The notes below the pieces were generated by a model. The model saw only the letters and a list, made by a program, of their open reading frames with translations, was not told where the DNA came from and searched no databases. From positions 14,553,086 through 14,617,085 of the forward strand of contig JAOANR010000010.1 in NCBI GenBank assembly GCA_030278955.1: a stretch of 64,000 nt of DNA, in the 5' to 3' direction. Of the stretch, positions 33,424 through 44,205 are shown piece after piece. This DNA is from Hygrophila difformis (taxonomy: Eukaryota > Streptophyta > Magnoliopsida > Lamiales > Acanthaceae). A program made the position numbers and the translations under genes. Within the stretch, counting starts at the first letter, position 1. Each line of letters opens with the position of its first letter.

Positions 33424-33594
33424 TATCTTGATACGTCCTAAGGTAGGAAACGAAATAGGAATGTGCTGTTTGTTGCTGAAGGAGCCAAGAATCGGTGAAC
33501 CATCGGTCGCGGCTGCGTGGTTGGAGGAAGTCCGTAAAATCCCGGAGCTTAGGAAACCCGGCAGCAAGGCGGTCAAAGCCAAGGTATGAAGTTT
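33424..33594 (+). pseudogene. Captured exon-like fragment in the Mutator-like element
   Basis: An open plus-strand stretch (about 55 codons) ends in PSVAAAWLEEVRKIPELRK, PGSKAVKAKV and a stop. The same peptide in worn form, followed by similar non-coding DNA, occurs in the MITE at 11674-12565. I do not recognise the parent protein. Confidence 0.55.
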
Positions 33595-33662
33595 AGTGCT
33601 TAATTTAATTATCGGAAGCATGATGGGCTGATATTGGACTAATGATAATGAAGAAACTAAAA

Positions 33663-33848
33663 TCTGGGGTCAAAATGAAATAAAGTAAAAGTTGGTAGGG
33701 TTAATTGAAGTTTGAAAAAGTCAAAATAGTCTAAATGGCCTTAATTTGGTCAAAGATGGTTTCTAATGGCCTAAAATTGGAAATTGATTTCATAATGACC
33801 CAAATGTGGAAATGGTGCCTTGTAATGGCCTAAAAAATTCATTTCCTC
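33663..33848 (-). repeat. Right terminal inverted repeat of the Mutator-like element
   Basis: Reverse-complement partner of 13623-13808, followed by the TAAAAAATA duplication. Confidence 0.78.
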
Positions 33849-34012
33849 TAAAAAATATTACAACTATTTTGAAACATCCAAAAAAAAGATCTGTTTATGT
33901 TTTCGGGTATCTGCGTGCTATTCCGATTTTATCACCATCAATTTTTATGTTCTATAGTTAAATTTATTAATCTATAAATAAAAATGAAAGGGCAAAAAAT
34001 TATAATGAAAAA

Positions 34013-35611
34013 ATGAAGGTACATGCGAATTCTCGCTCATTTCTAATTGGAAAACCTAAAAATTTAAAGGTCTTTGATAAAAATTTAAAACTTCTTTGGG
34101 GACTGCTGCATTCTCCAGAAAAGACTTGGGTCCAACTCATTGAGTCGGGGTTCTCAACATTAAACATCCATATCTCCATCCCAAATAATTGCAAATCCAA
34201 CCTGCTTAAAACTCTTCAAAAAGTAATCCTATGGTTGCGCTCAGAGTTTTCTTTACGACTTGGTAATGGTCAATCCTCTCTTTGGTATACTCGATGGTGG
34301 AATAATAATCCATTAGCTCCGCTGATGTCATATGTGGCAATTCAAGACACTGAATTAAGAGTTAGAGATATTATTGATGGTGATAAATGGTGTTTGGATG
34401 GGTTGTATACCACTCTGCCACAAGAAGTCAAAGAATCTATTTGCTCGACACCTCCACCAACCCTTTATGATTCCCTCAGCGATACTTGGATTTGGAATGG
34501 CTCATGCTCAGACCATTATTCGGTGAAATCTGCTTATAAAGTCTTGACCAACCTCCCGGAACATCGGAGTGACTGGAAATGGATGTGGACAGCGGCATTT
34601 CCTGAAAAAATTTGCTTCTTTCTTTGGCAAATCAGTCATGACGCCCTCCCAGTTAATTTACTAAGATATCGTCGACGCCTGACTAACTCCCCCATCTGCA
34701 CTCTTTGCAGTCTCTTCATTGAGAATTGGAGCCACTGTCTCCTATATTGTGCTTGGGCAAATCAAATTTGGCATGCTCTGGAAATTGAATTGCCTACTGA
34801 TTGTGATCTTATCCCACAAAAGGAAATCCGAGAGTTCTTGCAAGCTTTCATGCTTCAGTATGGAATTATCAGCATGGCGGCCCTCTGGGTGATCTGGAAA
34901 GAACGTAACACTCGTTTGTTTAGCGCCAAGAACAAAAAAGTTTGGCAACTAAGGAGGGATATTGAACGCCTATGTGAAGACATGAACAAGGGTGGGTTTT
35001 CTTCAGGAAGACAGATTGTCTCCCAGCGGCTTGTAAAATGGAACATGCTAGATTATGCTGGGACGGTCCTAAACGTAGACGGAAGTTCAATAGGAAACCC
35101 AGGAAGATCGGGATTCGGTTTCGTGATTAGAAATAATGATGGTCAGTGGATTGGAGGAGGGGCTGGTTTCCTAGGCCACAAAACAAATACATATGCTGAA
35201 GTTGCAGCCTTAGTACATGGGCTTCAATATGTCTCTCGTTTAGGCATCCGGAGAGTATGTTGCTACTCGGATTCGATGTCGGTAATAGGAATGATTGAGA
35301 CGTGGGATGATCTGCATCCTCTAGCTCCCATGATCCGGCATATCCAAGATCTTAGAGCCTCATTTGAGGATTGTCGTATTCACCACACTCTTCGTGAAGG
35401 GAATATGGTAGCTGATTGTCTTGCGAAGCGTGGAGCCTCTCTAGAAGAGTTCTACACGACATGGGCCTTCCCTCCTGATCATGTCAAAGGGGCGTTAGCG
35501 GCGGATTCTTCCGGCGCATGGTTCCCCAGATATTCCTAGTCTTTTTTTTTTAATGTAAGCTTTGGTTTTCTTTTCTTTTCTTCTTATTTGTTATCTGGCT
35601 TCGGCTTTTCC
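34013..35611 (+). mobile_element. 5'-truncated L1-type LINE, ORF2 C-terminus
   Basis: An intact 508-codon frame (34013-35539) with the LINE zinc-binding region (WTAAFPEKICFFLWQ, CTLCSLFIENWSHCLLYC; about residues 190-250) and a C-terminal RNase H (LNVDGSSIGNPGRSGFGF, AEVAALVHGLQ, YSDSMSV, MVADCLAKRG; about residues 350-475). RNase H after the reverse transcriptase is a feature of many plant L1 elements. Endonuclease and RT are missing because of 5' truncation near 34.0 kb. A 3' tail of about 70 bases ends in an A run (35612-35620). It lies 150 bases right of the Mutator-like element. Confidence 0.88.
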
Positions 35612-35629
35612 AAAAAAAAAATAATATTT

Positions 35630-35803
35630 AGTCGTGGGATAGAGACTTACCCTAGTGGTCAAGTTCTCCGACTCTCAACTTATAGGTTCGAGTTCGATTC
35701 CTCATCCTGCCCTTATCTATCCGGCTATCTCTCCCCTTTATTCCTTTGTAATTTGTGTAGCATGAGCTCCCACCACACTTTCCTAACATGTATAACTGTT
35801 AAG
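35630..35803 (+). mobile_element. tRNA-derived SINE inserted at the LINE tail
   Basis: About 174 bp with an A-box-like ACCCTAGTGGTCAAG and B-box-like GGTTCGAGTTCGATTCC. The direct repeat AAAAAAAATAATATTT on each side (ending 35629 and 35819) is the target duplication, taken from the LINE A-tail. It is a different family from the SINE at 10331. Confidence 0.78.
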
Positions 35804-35819
35804 AAAAAAAATAATATTT

Positions 35820-36244
35820 CGTGGAATAATTTTTTCTATGTATCTTGATTTTTTCTTAAGTTTCTAATTAGTATTATTTTTATTTTTATTTTTCATTTTT
35901 TTACTTTGAAGTTGTGATTGTAAAATGTTGGATAACTCAATATTATAAGTTAGACCACCAACTGATAATAATAATTACCAAATAAATGCAATGTCTGAAG
36001 GTATATATTTTTAGTGAATGTTCCATTTGGATGAAATAGATTAGAGGTTTAAATTAGTAAGTTACTCAATTTGATTCGAAAGACGAAAAGTAACTCGTTT
36101 TATTACTTAACTAATGTTTAAAGTGATTAAGCTCAAATTAAATTTGAGCAAACTCCAATGCGTGTCAAGGTCAAAGCTGAAGTCCACTTCTTCTTCTTTT
36201 TTTTTGGACACAATATTTTATGTGGATATAATTCATATTTAATA
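35820..36244. other. AT-rich stretch without a recognised feature
   Basis: No gene, repeat border or RNA gene is supported. Confidence 0.5.
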
Positions 36245-36506
36245 CTCCATCCGTCCTATGTAATGTGTCATGTTTGACTTTTTGACACTGTTCATTGTTC
36301 AACTTTGACTTAATTTTATTGTAAGTATATATTTGAAAAAAAATAATCGAGTTGGGTCTTGTTAGAATCGTGTGATCACATATTTTAAGAATATATATTT
36401 TTAACATAATTTTCTATTGTACATATTTTGAGATATTAACGATTGAAAAAGTGTATTGAATTGTGTGCAGAAGTCAAACAAGACAAGTTAAATGGGAAAG
36501 AGGGAG
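36245..36506. mobile_element. Stowaway-like MITE
   Basis: CTCCATCCGTCCTATGTAAT and AAATGGGAAAGAGGGAG are the inverted ends, with TA on both sides. The TGTCATGTTTGAC interior differs from the other MITEs here. Confidence 0.78.
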
Positions 36507-36765
36507 TATATAATAAATTAGTGTTTAAAGTAAATATAAATTATGAATTTATGTGATGTAATGGTAAATAGTGTGATTTTTAATTGATTTTTTTAGGGAT
36601 GATAGTTATGAGTTTAAAATTTTAATATATTTAAGTATTAATATGATAGATTAATTTTGGTAATTAAATTATTTAATTATTTTCTGAAAAAGAAATGCAA
36701 TATGTACTAATTATAATGAAACAGATCAACAAAAAAGTGAGACGATACCGAATGAGTACTACTTA
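36507..36765. other. AT-rich spacer between MITEs
   Basis: Nothing recognised. Confidence 0.5.
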
Positions 36766-38018
36766 CTTCCTCCGTTCTTGAATATTTATGATGGGAAAAA
36801 GGCCAATATGGTCCTTTATTTTTACAAAAAAGCTAAATCAGTCATTTTTTTTTAATTTTTTGACCCAATTGGTCCGCTACATATACTAATTACGTCTCAA
36901 TCGGTCCCCCATCCACTAATTATGCCCTAATTACATATTTTTGGCCAAATCAGTCCTTTTTTTTTCAAAAATCTAAATTGAGCCGCTATTAATTTGTGCC
37001 CCCTTCCATGCAGTCCAATGCACATTTCAAACCACTAAACTCAAATTTGGTATAAGTAAAAACTCTAAAATTTCGATATTTATAAACTACACGATGAGAC
37101 GAATCTAATAAGATCATACTTAGCTCATTTTAATTTGTATATCTATTTTTAAAATTTAAGTCAAAACAAGTGTGTGAATAGTAGCAAATTAGACAATGTA
37201 GTTATTAAAAAAATGGAGGGATTATATCGCAATTGGTCATCATTTTATGAAGAAACACTAAAAACCACCGAACTCTAAAAGATGATCCATTTTTTAAATA
37301 ACTATATTTTTTTAATAACTACATTTTATGGAGAAACACCATTTTATGCGATATAATACCTCCATTTTTTTTAATAATTACATTATCTAATTTGCTACTA
37401 TTCATACACTTGTTTTGACTTAAAGTTTAAACATAGATATACAAGTTAAAATGAGCCAAGTAGGATATTGCTAGATTCGTCAAGTCGTGTAGTTTATAAA
37501 TATCGAAATTTTAGAATATTTACTTATATCGAATTTGAGTTATTAGTGGTTTAAAATGTGCATTGGACTGCATGAAAGGGGGCAAAAATTAATAACGGAC
37601 CAATTTAGATTTTTGAAGAAAAAAGGACTGATTTGGCCAAAAATATGTAATTATGGCATAATTAGTGGATGGGGGACCGATTGGGACGTAATTAGTATAT
37701 GTAGCGGACCAATTGGGCCAAAAAATAAAAAAAAGACTGATTTGGCTTTTTTGTAAAAAAATGGACTATATTTGTCTTTTTTCCATTTATGATGACCCAT
37801 TTTTTACGCAGTTCAATGCATATTTTAAACCATCAATAACTCAAGTTCGATACAAGTAAAAATTCTAAAAGTTTGATATTTAAAAACTACACGACGAGAA
37901 GAATCTAACAAGAACCCACTTGACTATATTTTAACTTATATAACTATGATAAAATTTTAAATGAAAGTCTGTGTGTAAATAATAGCTCATTATCAAACAT
38001 AAAAAACGGAAATAGTAG
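36766..38018. mobile_element. Stowaway-like MITE split by a Mutator-type hairpin element
   Basis: The left end CTTCCTCCGTTCTTGAATA (after TA) and the right end AACGGAAATAGTAG (before TA) belong to one 252-bp MITE of the family at 6097 and 56848. A 991-bp element plus its 10-bp duplication sits inside. Confidence 0.72.
36794..37784. mobile_element. Mutator-type long-TIR MITE (foldback)
   Basis: Flanked by a 10-bp duplication ATTTATGATG (36784-36793 and 37785-37794). The ends are GGAAAAAGGCCAATATGGTCC and an inverted counterpart. The arms are roughly 430-440 bp with a centre of about 110 bp. Each arm carries the same Stowaway sequence in mirrored position (GTCCAATGCACATTTCAAACC; TACACGATGAGACGAATCTA). 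It is related to the MITE at 11674-12565 by the terminal GGTCCGCTACATATACTAAT block. There is no coding capacity. Confidence 0.8.
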
Positions 38019-38537
38019 TATATTTTTAAGCCATTGCGCGTCTGAAGACGGAAGGGACACTGCGCAGTGAGATGGCAGAAGAAGACTGGGTTACGGTTGC
38101 TTACTCTTACATAGCACGTGGGGGCCGGCCCAGCTCTCGTTCGGACAACTCAACTACCAAATTTTATACTACTAGTACTATAAATTTCTTACATCTTAGT
38201 TCTTACTCTCAACCGCACTGTTTTCACTTTTCACACTTTTATACTAGTGGGCCATAGGCTGATCCATGTAGAATGCAGCAGTGATACAGGATACGACTGA
38301 AATTAATGAAATTATTATTTTAAGTTTAAACTCTTTCTATATTTGTGTTGATATGTTCTAATGTAACTATTCAATTTTTATGGTGACACTACTATTACCA
38401 TCTAGAAATGCATTTTTCTCTATGTTTTTTGTTTGTAAGTAATATTTATAATTCCAATATAATTTCTATTATATTTTGTGACACCATTATCAAATTTTTC
38501 TGAATCCGAGAGTAATTTTAATTATTTGTACACTATC
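38019..38537. other. Unassigned stretch, possible gene-like scrap
   Basis: A 61-codon open frame at 38072-38257 (MAEEDWVTVAYSYIARGG) has balanced composition but no recognised homology and no supporting splice or promoter context. The rest is AT-rich. Confidence 0.3.
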
Positions 38538-39207
38538 TGTTGGGGCCACAAGGGTAGGGGGCCGCGAGAAATTGATTGGGCCATACAAAAATGGGCTAAA
38601 AAGAGTTTAAAAGGAAGATGGACTTAGAATCGATTGGGCCGAGAGACTGAAGACGGACGACTGGGACCAAATGAGAATCCAGGCGAAAGAAGGTCTCCAA
38701 GAACAAGAAATATCGGCCGAAATGGAATAAGGGCAGCCGATGAAGGAAGTGTAAAAATCGGCTCGGAGGAATCGGCCGGAGAAGCGGTTACCAGAGCTAC
38801 GGCTATAAATAGGAGATGCCATGCACATAATCAAGAAAGACCAATCCACCCCAAAATTCCTTTATGCAAATTTCAATTCTTTGTATCTTTACTGTTTTCC
38901 TTTAAACAGCTTTCCTAGACTATAGCTTAGTTTGTAGCGGTTACTTTTCCAAGTCCACCGTTGTTCCTCAACAACCGGTAGTTTGGTTCTATTTTTCCGG
39001 TGAATCAGCCGTTGTTTTTTAAAAACTGGTAGATTTTCCATTGTATCCATTTTGCCATTATAATTCCAGTGAATATTCAGTCAAGTTTGTGCGTATTTAG
39101 TCAAGTTTGGGCGCATTATTGTAAATCCGGACCCGTAATCGGTTTGATCCTTTTCCGGTAGCCTCCCTTGAGGAGAAAAAGGCCCTTGGCTCGACGCTAG
39201 CCAAACA
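38538..39207 (+). repeat. 5' LTR of the Tat-type element
   Basis: 670 bp beginning TGTTGGGGCC and ending CCAAACA. A TATAAATA lies near 38810 (GCTATAAATAGGAG), a plausible promoter core. The primer site TGGCACACCCAGTGG starts two bases inside (39209). Confidence 0.82.
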
Positions 39208-39208
39208 G

Positions 39209-39223
39209 TGGCACACCCAGTGG
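39209..39223 (+). other. Primer-binding site of the Tat-type element
   Basis: TGGCACACCCAGTGG directly after the 5' LTR. It resembles the TGGCGCACCCAGTGG-type sites of Tat elements; the cognate tRNA is not certain. Confidence 0.6.
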
Positions 39224-39231
39224 AACACACA

Positions 39232-41161
39232 ATGGCATTTGAGATGCATGCAACTCCGGCGGTTAATACGGCGGCAAGGACTGATTTGCCACCGATTCAG
39301 GAAGAACGCACAGGAGAACCAGGCGAATTCCCTCCAGGATTCCCCGGACCATCAAACTTCCACAATCAGGAGTTTCCGCATGACAATCTAACCCCGCGGT
39401 TCCGTGATCACGTCCAGTTTATGGTGGAAGCGGCGGTTACAAATTCGGTTTGGCAGATAGAAGGTAATGTACTAGCAGCAATGCCAGCAATGTTTAGAGC
39501 CGAATTAGCGAGGAATATGTATTCGATGGGAACGCAGAATGCAAAGGTGGCGCAAAGTTCACCGCCTGCGATGCAAAATCCTCACAATTTTCAACAACAG
39601 GCCTATCGGTCGCTAGGAGGGCAGGGGCCACGGCCTTTCGTCCCTCCTCAACAAAGGTACGATCAGCAGCAGAATCAACCGCCTCAATCAGTAGTGCAAC
39701 CACCTGTTCCAGTGGTACAACAACAATATCTACCACCGCAGCCGAATCCGCCACAACTGGTTGACAGAGAGCTTGTAGCTGAGATCATTCGTACACAGTT
39801 TGGAAATCTCATCGGCCAGGAAAACAGGCCGATGTATAGGAAGCCTTATCCCGACTATATAGAAGAGCAGTATCCACTGCCCAGAGTAGTGAAGGTTCCT
39901 GATTTTAACACATTCTCAGGAGAAGTCGGCCGATCAACAATAGAACATATTGGCCGATTTACAGCTTAATGCACCAGAATAGCACAAAATAATTTTCACA
40001 AGTTGACATTGTTAAGCTTGTCGCTCACTGGTCCAGCATTTGAGTGGTATATTAATTTGCCCGCAGGATCAGTCAACACTTGGGACGAAAATGGAGCGGT
40101 TATTTCATGACCGATTTTACAACACCAGTCCTGAAGTATCTGTGGTTGATCTAACGTCAACCAAGCAGAAGGCGGCTGAATCAGTCACTGAGTTTATAGA
40201 AAGATTTTATGCCGTCAAAGCTCAAATGAAGACGATGCTCCCAGAACACGAATATATCCAAATTCTGAAGCAGAATCTGAAATTCGCCATCAAAGACAGA
40301 TTGATGGTCATAAGACCGAGGACTGTGGCCGAGTTAACGGCCGAAGCCATAAAAATGGAAACTTACTTAGCAGAGCAAGAAGCTTTTAAATCAAGCCGAA
40401 GTCAAAGTGGGAGATCACAGCCTATCCAATCGGCTGCATCATTTGCAGAGTCTCTGGATAGGTTTGAAATTGGAGAAGAATATAATGTGGTCGACCTTCA
40501 TGCCTTAGCCGAAGTTGCAAGGGCTGAAATGGTAATAAAGAAGCCTATGACGTGTCCAGCCCTTTGGCCAGTTAGAGGCAAGGAGAAAGAAGGAGAAGTC
40601 GGGGACGAATTGCAGAGGTTTTATTCTTTCGATTTATCTCAGATGGATGAAATATTTGATTATTGCCAGAAGAATGGATTATTAGAATTCAAAGGAAATC
40701 ATCCACAGCCGACTAAAGAACAATTGGACGTTGGGTGGTGTAGATTTCACGGATCGGCCACTCATTCTACAGCGGTCTGTGGACACTTCAGAAAAATGAT
40801 CCAGAAGCACGTGGATGATGGGAAATTGAAATTCCCAGATAGATTGATGGTAATAGATAAGAATCTGTTTCCTGTCGCTAACATGGTAATGGTGCACCCT
40901 GATCAGAACAAGTCCGTACATGATCATTTGGGGGACCAACCATCGTCCAGTAAAAGTTCTGTGTACGATCGCCTAGGGAGTCATCCATCGGCCCAGAAGA
41001 AGATAGGAGTATGGAGACGATTAGGGTCTCCACAGAAAAAGAAAGAGAAGACCTCAGACGTTTTGATCGATTGGGAGACTATGAAGTCAAGGAATGGATC
41101 AAGCAATCGGGCAAACAACAGGAGCTGGAATCCAAAGACGAGAGCGGAAGGCCAACGTTGA
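39232..41161 (+). pseudogene. Tat-type gag, broken frame
   Basis: The first open stretch from the ATG at 39232 (MAFEMHATPAV) to a stop at 39969 encodes a proline- and glutamine-rich N-terminus and the start of the gag domain (YPLPRVVKVPDFNTFSGEVG). The gag core continues across that stop (LLSLSLTGPAFEWYINLPAGS) and shifts frame near 40075 into MERLFHDRFYNTSPEVSVVDL and EFIERFYAVKAQMK, running open to 41161. Gag is a capsid protein; this one is inactivated by one stop and one frameshift. Confidence 0.82.
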
Positions 41162-42633
41162 AGATCATAACCAATGGTTGGAATTCAGAGATAAAACTAA
41201 CAACCGATAAAAGGAACGGAAAGACTTTAATTCAGATTACAGTCCCCGGAGAGGCTGTGTCCCCAGAAATTAAGAGGTCTAGAAGGCCACCAGCTAATAC
41301 TCAGGTAGGCCGATGGGTTCAGAATTCCCCAGAAAAAAGGCACGTCGGCCATAGCCGATTTGGAGATTCAGCCTGGAGGGTAGGAGATGAAAAGACCCCA
41401 AGAGGGAAAGGATCATATCGTACCTTTAAACGGAGAATGCAGCGGCTTAAAGCGGCCAGGGCATATGAGGAAGAAGAGTACGAAATGATGCACATGGAGG
41501 AGGACTTCCCAGACGATTGTTCTTCATCTAAAGGAAGGATCTTGAACAAAGTATTTTCGGCTCATCTGAAGTCAGCCGAAGGGAATAGAGAGAGGAATTA
41601 TGAGCAGAAAGAAGATCAAGATCGGCTGAAAAATAAAATTGAATTTCGACCGAAAGCAGTCAAGCTAAGAGTCGATAATGACCAGCCGAAGCCGAAAGAG
41701 GAATGGAAACCTAGACTAGTCCGGACTAGGGAATGGAAGCCAAAGACAACTATCATCCCAAATAATGAAACACTTTCAATAGGACAATTCAAGTTCGACT
41801 TTGGGTCTAGTGCCAATATGATAGGGACAGCCACAGAAAGTTGTGAAGAGTATTGGTCCGATTCTGAACCAGCTGTGGTCTTTTGCCAGAAGGAAGGAGA
41901 ATACTTTGGCGAAGAAGAGCCCATAGTGGACTTTTGCTTTGCTAAACTCGAAACACTTCGGCCTGAGGCCGAAGTAGAGAAAACTGTGGAAGAAGGGTAT
42001 GAGGCTTTCATTCCGGAAGCTCAGCCAAGTACGATTTTACCTCCGACTACAAGGATGTCTCAGCATGTGAGGCCCTTGTATGTCAAAGGTTGGGTCAACG
42101 GGAGGCCACTAAGGAGAATGTTTGTTGATGGTGGAGCAACCGTCAACATTATGCCATTATCTAAATTGGCAAAGATAGGCCGCTCGAAGGACGATTTGTT
42201 GCCCACAAGAATGAAGGTATTGAGTTTCGTAGGAGCGCAAACGGCGACCGAAGGATGTATCTTAGTTGATGTTACAGTCGGAACAATCTCAATTCCGACT
42301 ATGTTCTTTGTGGTGAATGCTGAGGTCCCGTATGCGGCCCTATTAGGCCGATGCTGGATTCACACAGCCAGGTGTCTGCCATCAACACTTCATCAGAAGA
42401 TATGGTTTTGGAAAAATAATGGCACTGTTGAAGAAGTGGACAGTGATCAACCTCCGTTTCCAGTCAGCACAGCCGGGCGAATTGATGCGGTATTATATGA
42501 AGAGCCCATACAACCGTTCCTAGCGGTAGTAGGGGAGCGATACACGCAGGTCGTTGAATGCGACTGGATAGATTTGAGATTTGAAGTCAGATACCAGGCC
42601 GATGAACGACCAGATTCTGAAGAAAGTAAATAA
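41011..42633 (+). CDS. Tat-type linker and aspartic protease region
   Basis: A 540-codon open frame overlapping the gag end in another frame. A basic and acidic, low-conservation N-terminal part is followed by the retroviral protease (VDGGATVNIMPLSKLAKIG, about 42125-42180, with the catalytic Asp, and YAALLGRCWIH near 42331-42362). This layout, with a long linker before protease, is usual for Tat elements. It is still open but isolated from broken gag and RT. Confidence 0.78.
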   Translation: METIRVSTEKEREDLRRFDRLGDYEVKEWIKQSGKQQELESKDESGRPTLKIITNGWNSEIKLTTDKRNGKTLIQITVPGEAVSPEIKRSRRPPANTQVGRWVQNSPEKRHVGHSRFGDSAWRVGDEKTPRGKGSYRTFKRRMQRLKAARAYEEEEYEMMHMEEDFPDDCSSSKGRILNKVFSAHLKSAEGNRERNYEQKEDQDRLKNKIEFRPKAVKLRVDNDQPKPKEEWKPRLVRTREWKPKTTIIPNNETLSIGQFKFDFGSSANMIGTATESCEEYWSDSEPAVVFCQKEGEYFGEEEPIVDFCFAKLETLRPEAEVEKTVEEGYEAFIPEAQPSTILPPTTRMSQHVRPLYVKGWVNGRPLRRMFVDGGATVNIMPLSKLAKIGRSKDDLLPTRMKVLSFVGAQTATEGCILVDVTVGTISIPTMFFVVNAEVPYAALLGRCWIHTARCLPSTLHQKIWFWKNNGTVEEVDSDQPPFPVSTAGRIDAVLYEEPIQPFLAVVGERYTQVVECDWIDLRFEVRYQADERPDSEESK

Positions 42634-42715
42634 TGGACGAAGAAACTAAGGAGACAATCGAGTTCGAATCGGCTGAACTCGGATCCACAAGTAAGGAAAC
42701 AGTTGGAGTGAACTC

Positions 42716-44144
42716 ATGGACGCTATTCCAAAACGAACACCAGATTTCAAAGCTCAAGATCCCCTGAAGACGGTCAATGTTGGCACAGACGAGCACCCAA
42801 GGGAGATCCCACTCAGTGCAAATCTAGATCAACAAATGACAAGCCGATCCAGGGAGGTGTTGACTGAGTTCAAAGATTGTTTTGCATGGGACTATTCAAA
42901 GATGCCTGGATTGGAAAGATCCATCGTAGAGCATAGACTACCAATCAAAGAAGGGTTTAGGCCCCATAAACAGCCGGCCAGGAGGGCAGCGCCCTAAATA
43001 GTCCCAAAGATAAAGGAAGAAATAGAAAAGCTATTAGCGGCCAGATTTGTTAGGCCAGCTAAGTATGTAGAGTGGTTGTCAAATATTGTTCCTGCAATAA
43101 AGAAGAATGGGAAATTGAGGGTCTGTATTGATTTCAGAAATCTTAATATAGCCACTCCCAAAGATGAATACATGATGCCTATTGTTGATTTGTTAATTGA
43201 TCGGACGCAAAACATGGGATGTTATCCTTTATGGATGGATATTCAGGATACAATAAGATCTTTATGGCCAAAGAAGATGTGCATAAAACTGCATTCAGGT
43301 GCCCTGGAGCTATCGGGATATATGAATGGGTAGTAATGCCATTCGGTTTGAAGAATGCAGGAGCTACATATCAGATGGTCATGAACTATGTCTTTCATGA
43401 TTTAATAGAAGATTGTGTAGAAGTCTACATTGGTGATGTCATGGTCCGATCCAAAGATGTGGAAAGCCATTTGGACGATTTACGAAGAGTATTTGCAAGA
43501 ATGAGGCTACATGGAGTTAAAATGAATCCAGCCAAGTGTGCTTTTGGAGTGCAAGCAGGGAATTTGCTTGGGTTCTTGGTACACAATAAATGCATAGAAG
43601 TTGATGCAAACAAGACCAAGGCTATCCAAGAGGCTAGGCCTCCATACGATAAGAAAAGTCTATAAAAATTCCTAGGTCAGATCGGTTTTCAAAGCCATTA
43701 ACCGATCTGCTAAGACTAAAGAAAGAATAAGAATTCATGTGGGGAGTCGACCAACAGAGAGCCTTCGAACAACTGAAACAGGCTTTGATTAGTCCACCAG
43801 TGTTGGTCCCTCCAATCCTCGGCCGACCATTGAAGCTATATATAGCAGCGGCCGAAGAGTCTATTGGAGCATTATTGGCTCAAGAAGACGATGAAGGAAG
43901 AGATCGGGCGATTTATTACCTGAGCCGAATTCTCAAAGATGCAGAATTAAGGTACTCGCCGATTCATAAATTGTGTTTAAGTCTTTATCATGCATGCCAA
44001 AAGCTAGAGTATTATATCCAGCCAAGGCAAGTGAAATTGGTGGCTCCGGTCGATATAGTCAATATCACGATGAATGATACGATCAACAGCCGAAGAATGG
44101 CCAAATGGGCCATGAAGTTAAATGCGTACGATTTGAAATATTAA
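42716..44144 (+). pseudogene. Tat-type reverse transcriptase and RNase H, broken
   Basis: RT begins around CFAWDYSKMPGL (about 42880) and reads through a stop after QPARRAAP (42997). It continues with SNIVPAIKKNGKLRVCIDF (from about 43080), shifts frame near 43235 into MDGYSGYNKIFMAKED, and carries MPFGLKNAGATYQ. The catalytic box reads YIGD (about 43426-43437) instead of YIDD or YVDD, so the active site is lost. More stops follow near 43663-43720, then RNase H (AFEQLKQALISPPVLVPP, YYLSRILKDAELRYSP; 43737-44144). Confidence 0.85.
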
Positions 44145-44205
44145 CCAAATAAGGCTATGAAAGGACAAGTCGTAGCCGATTTTCTGGCCGATCACCCAAA
44201 TGAGA

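Larger units (their letters stand above)
13623..33848. mobile_element. Mutator-like TIR element enclosing an endogenous pararetrovirus
   Basis: Perfect 9-bp duplications TAAAAAATA occur at 13614-13622 and 33849-33857. The left terminus (GGGGAAAGTAATAAAAAAGG then CCATTACAAGG) and the inverted right terminus (GAGGAAATGAATTTTTTAGG then CCATTACAAGG) remain alignable for about 185 bp at roughly 70 percent identity by eye. No transposase is present. The interior holds viral sequence (about 13884-33423), itself split by an LTR retrotransposon, and an exon-like fragment (33424-33594). Either the virus integrated into a non-autonomous MULE, or the MULE acquired viral DNA. Confidence 0.8.

Noticed and set aside
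38072..38257. Small gene starting MAEEDWVTVAYSY
   Set aside because: No homology recognised, no splice or promoter support, and a short frame by itself is weak; left as unassigned sequence.
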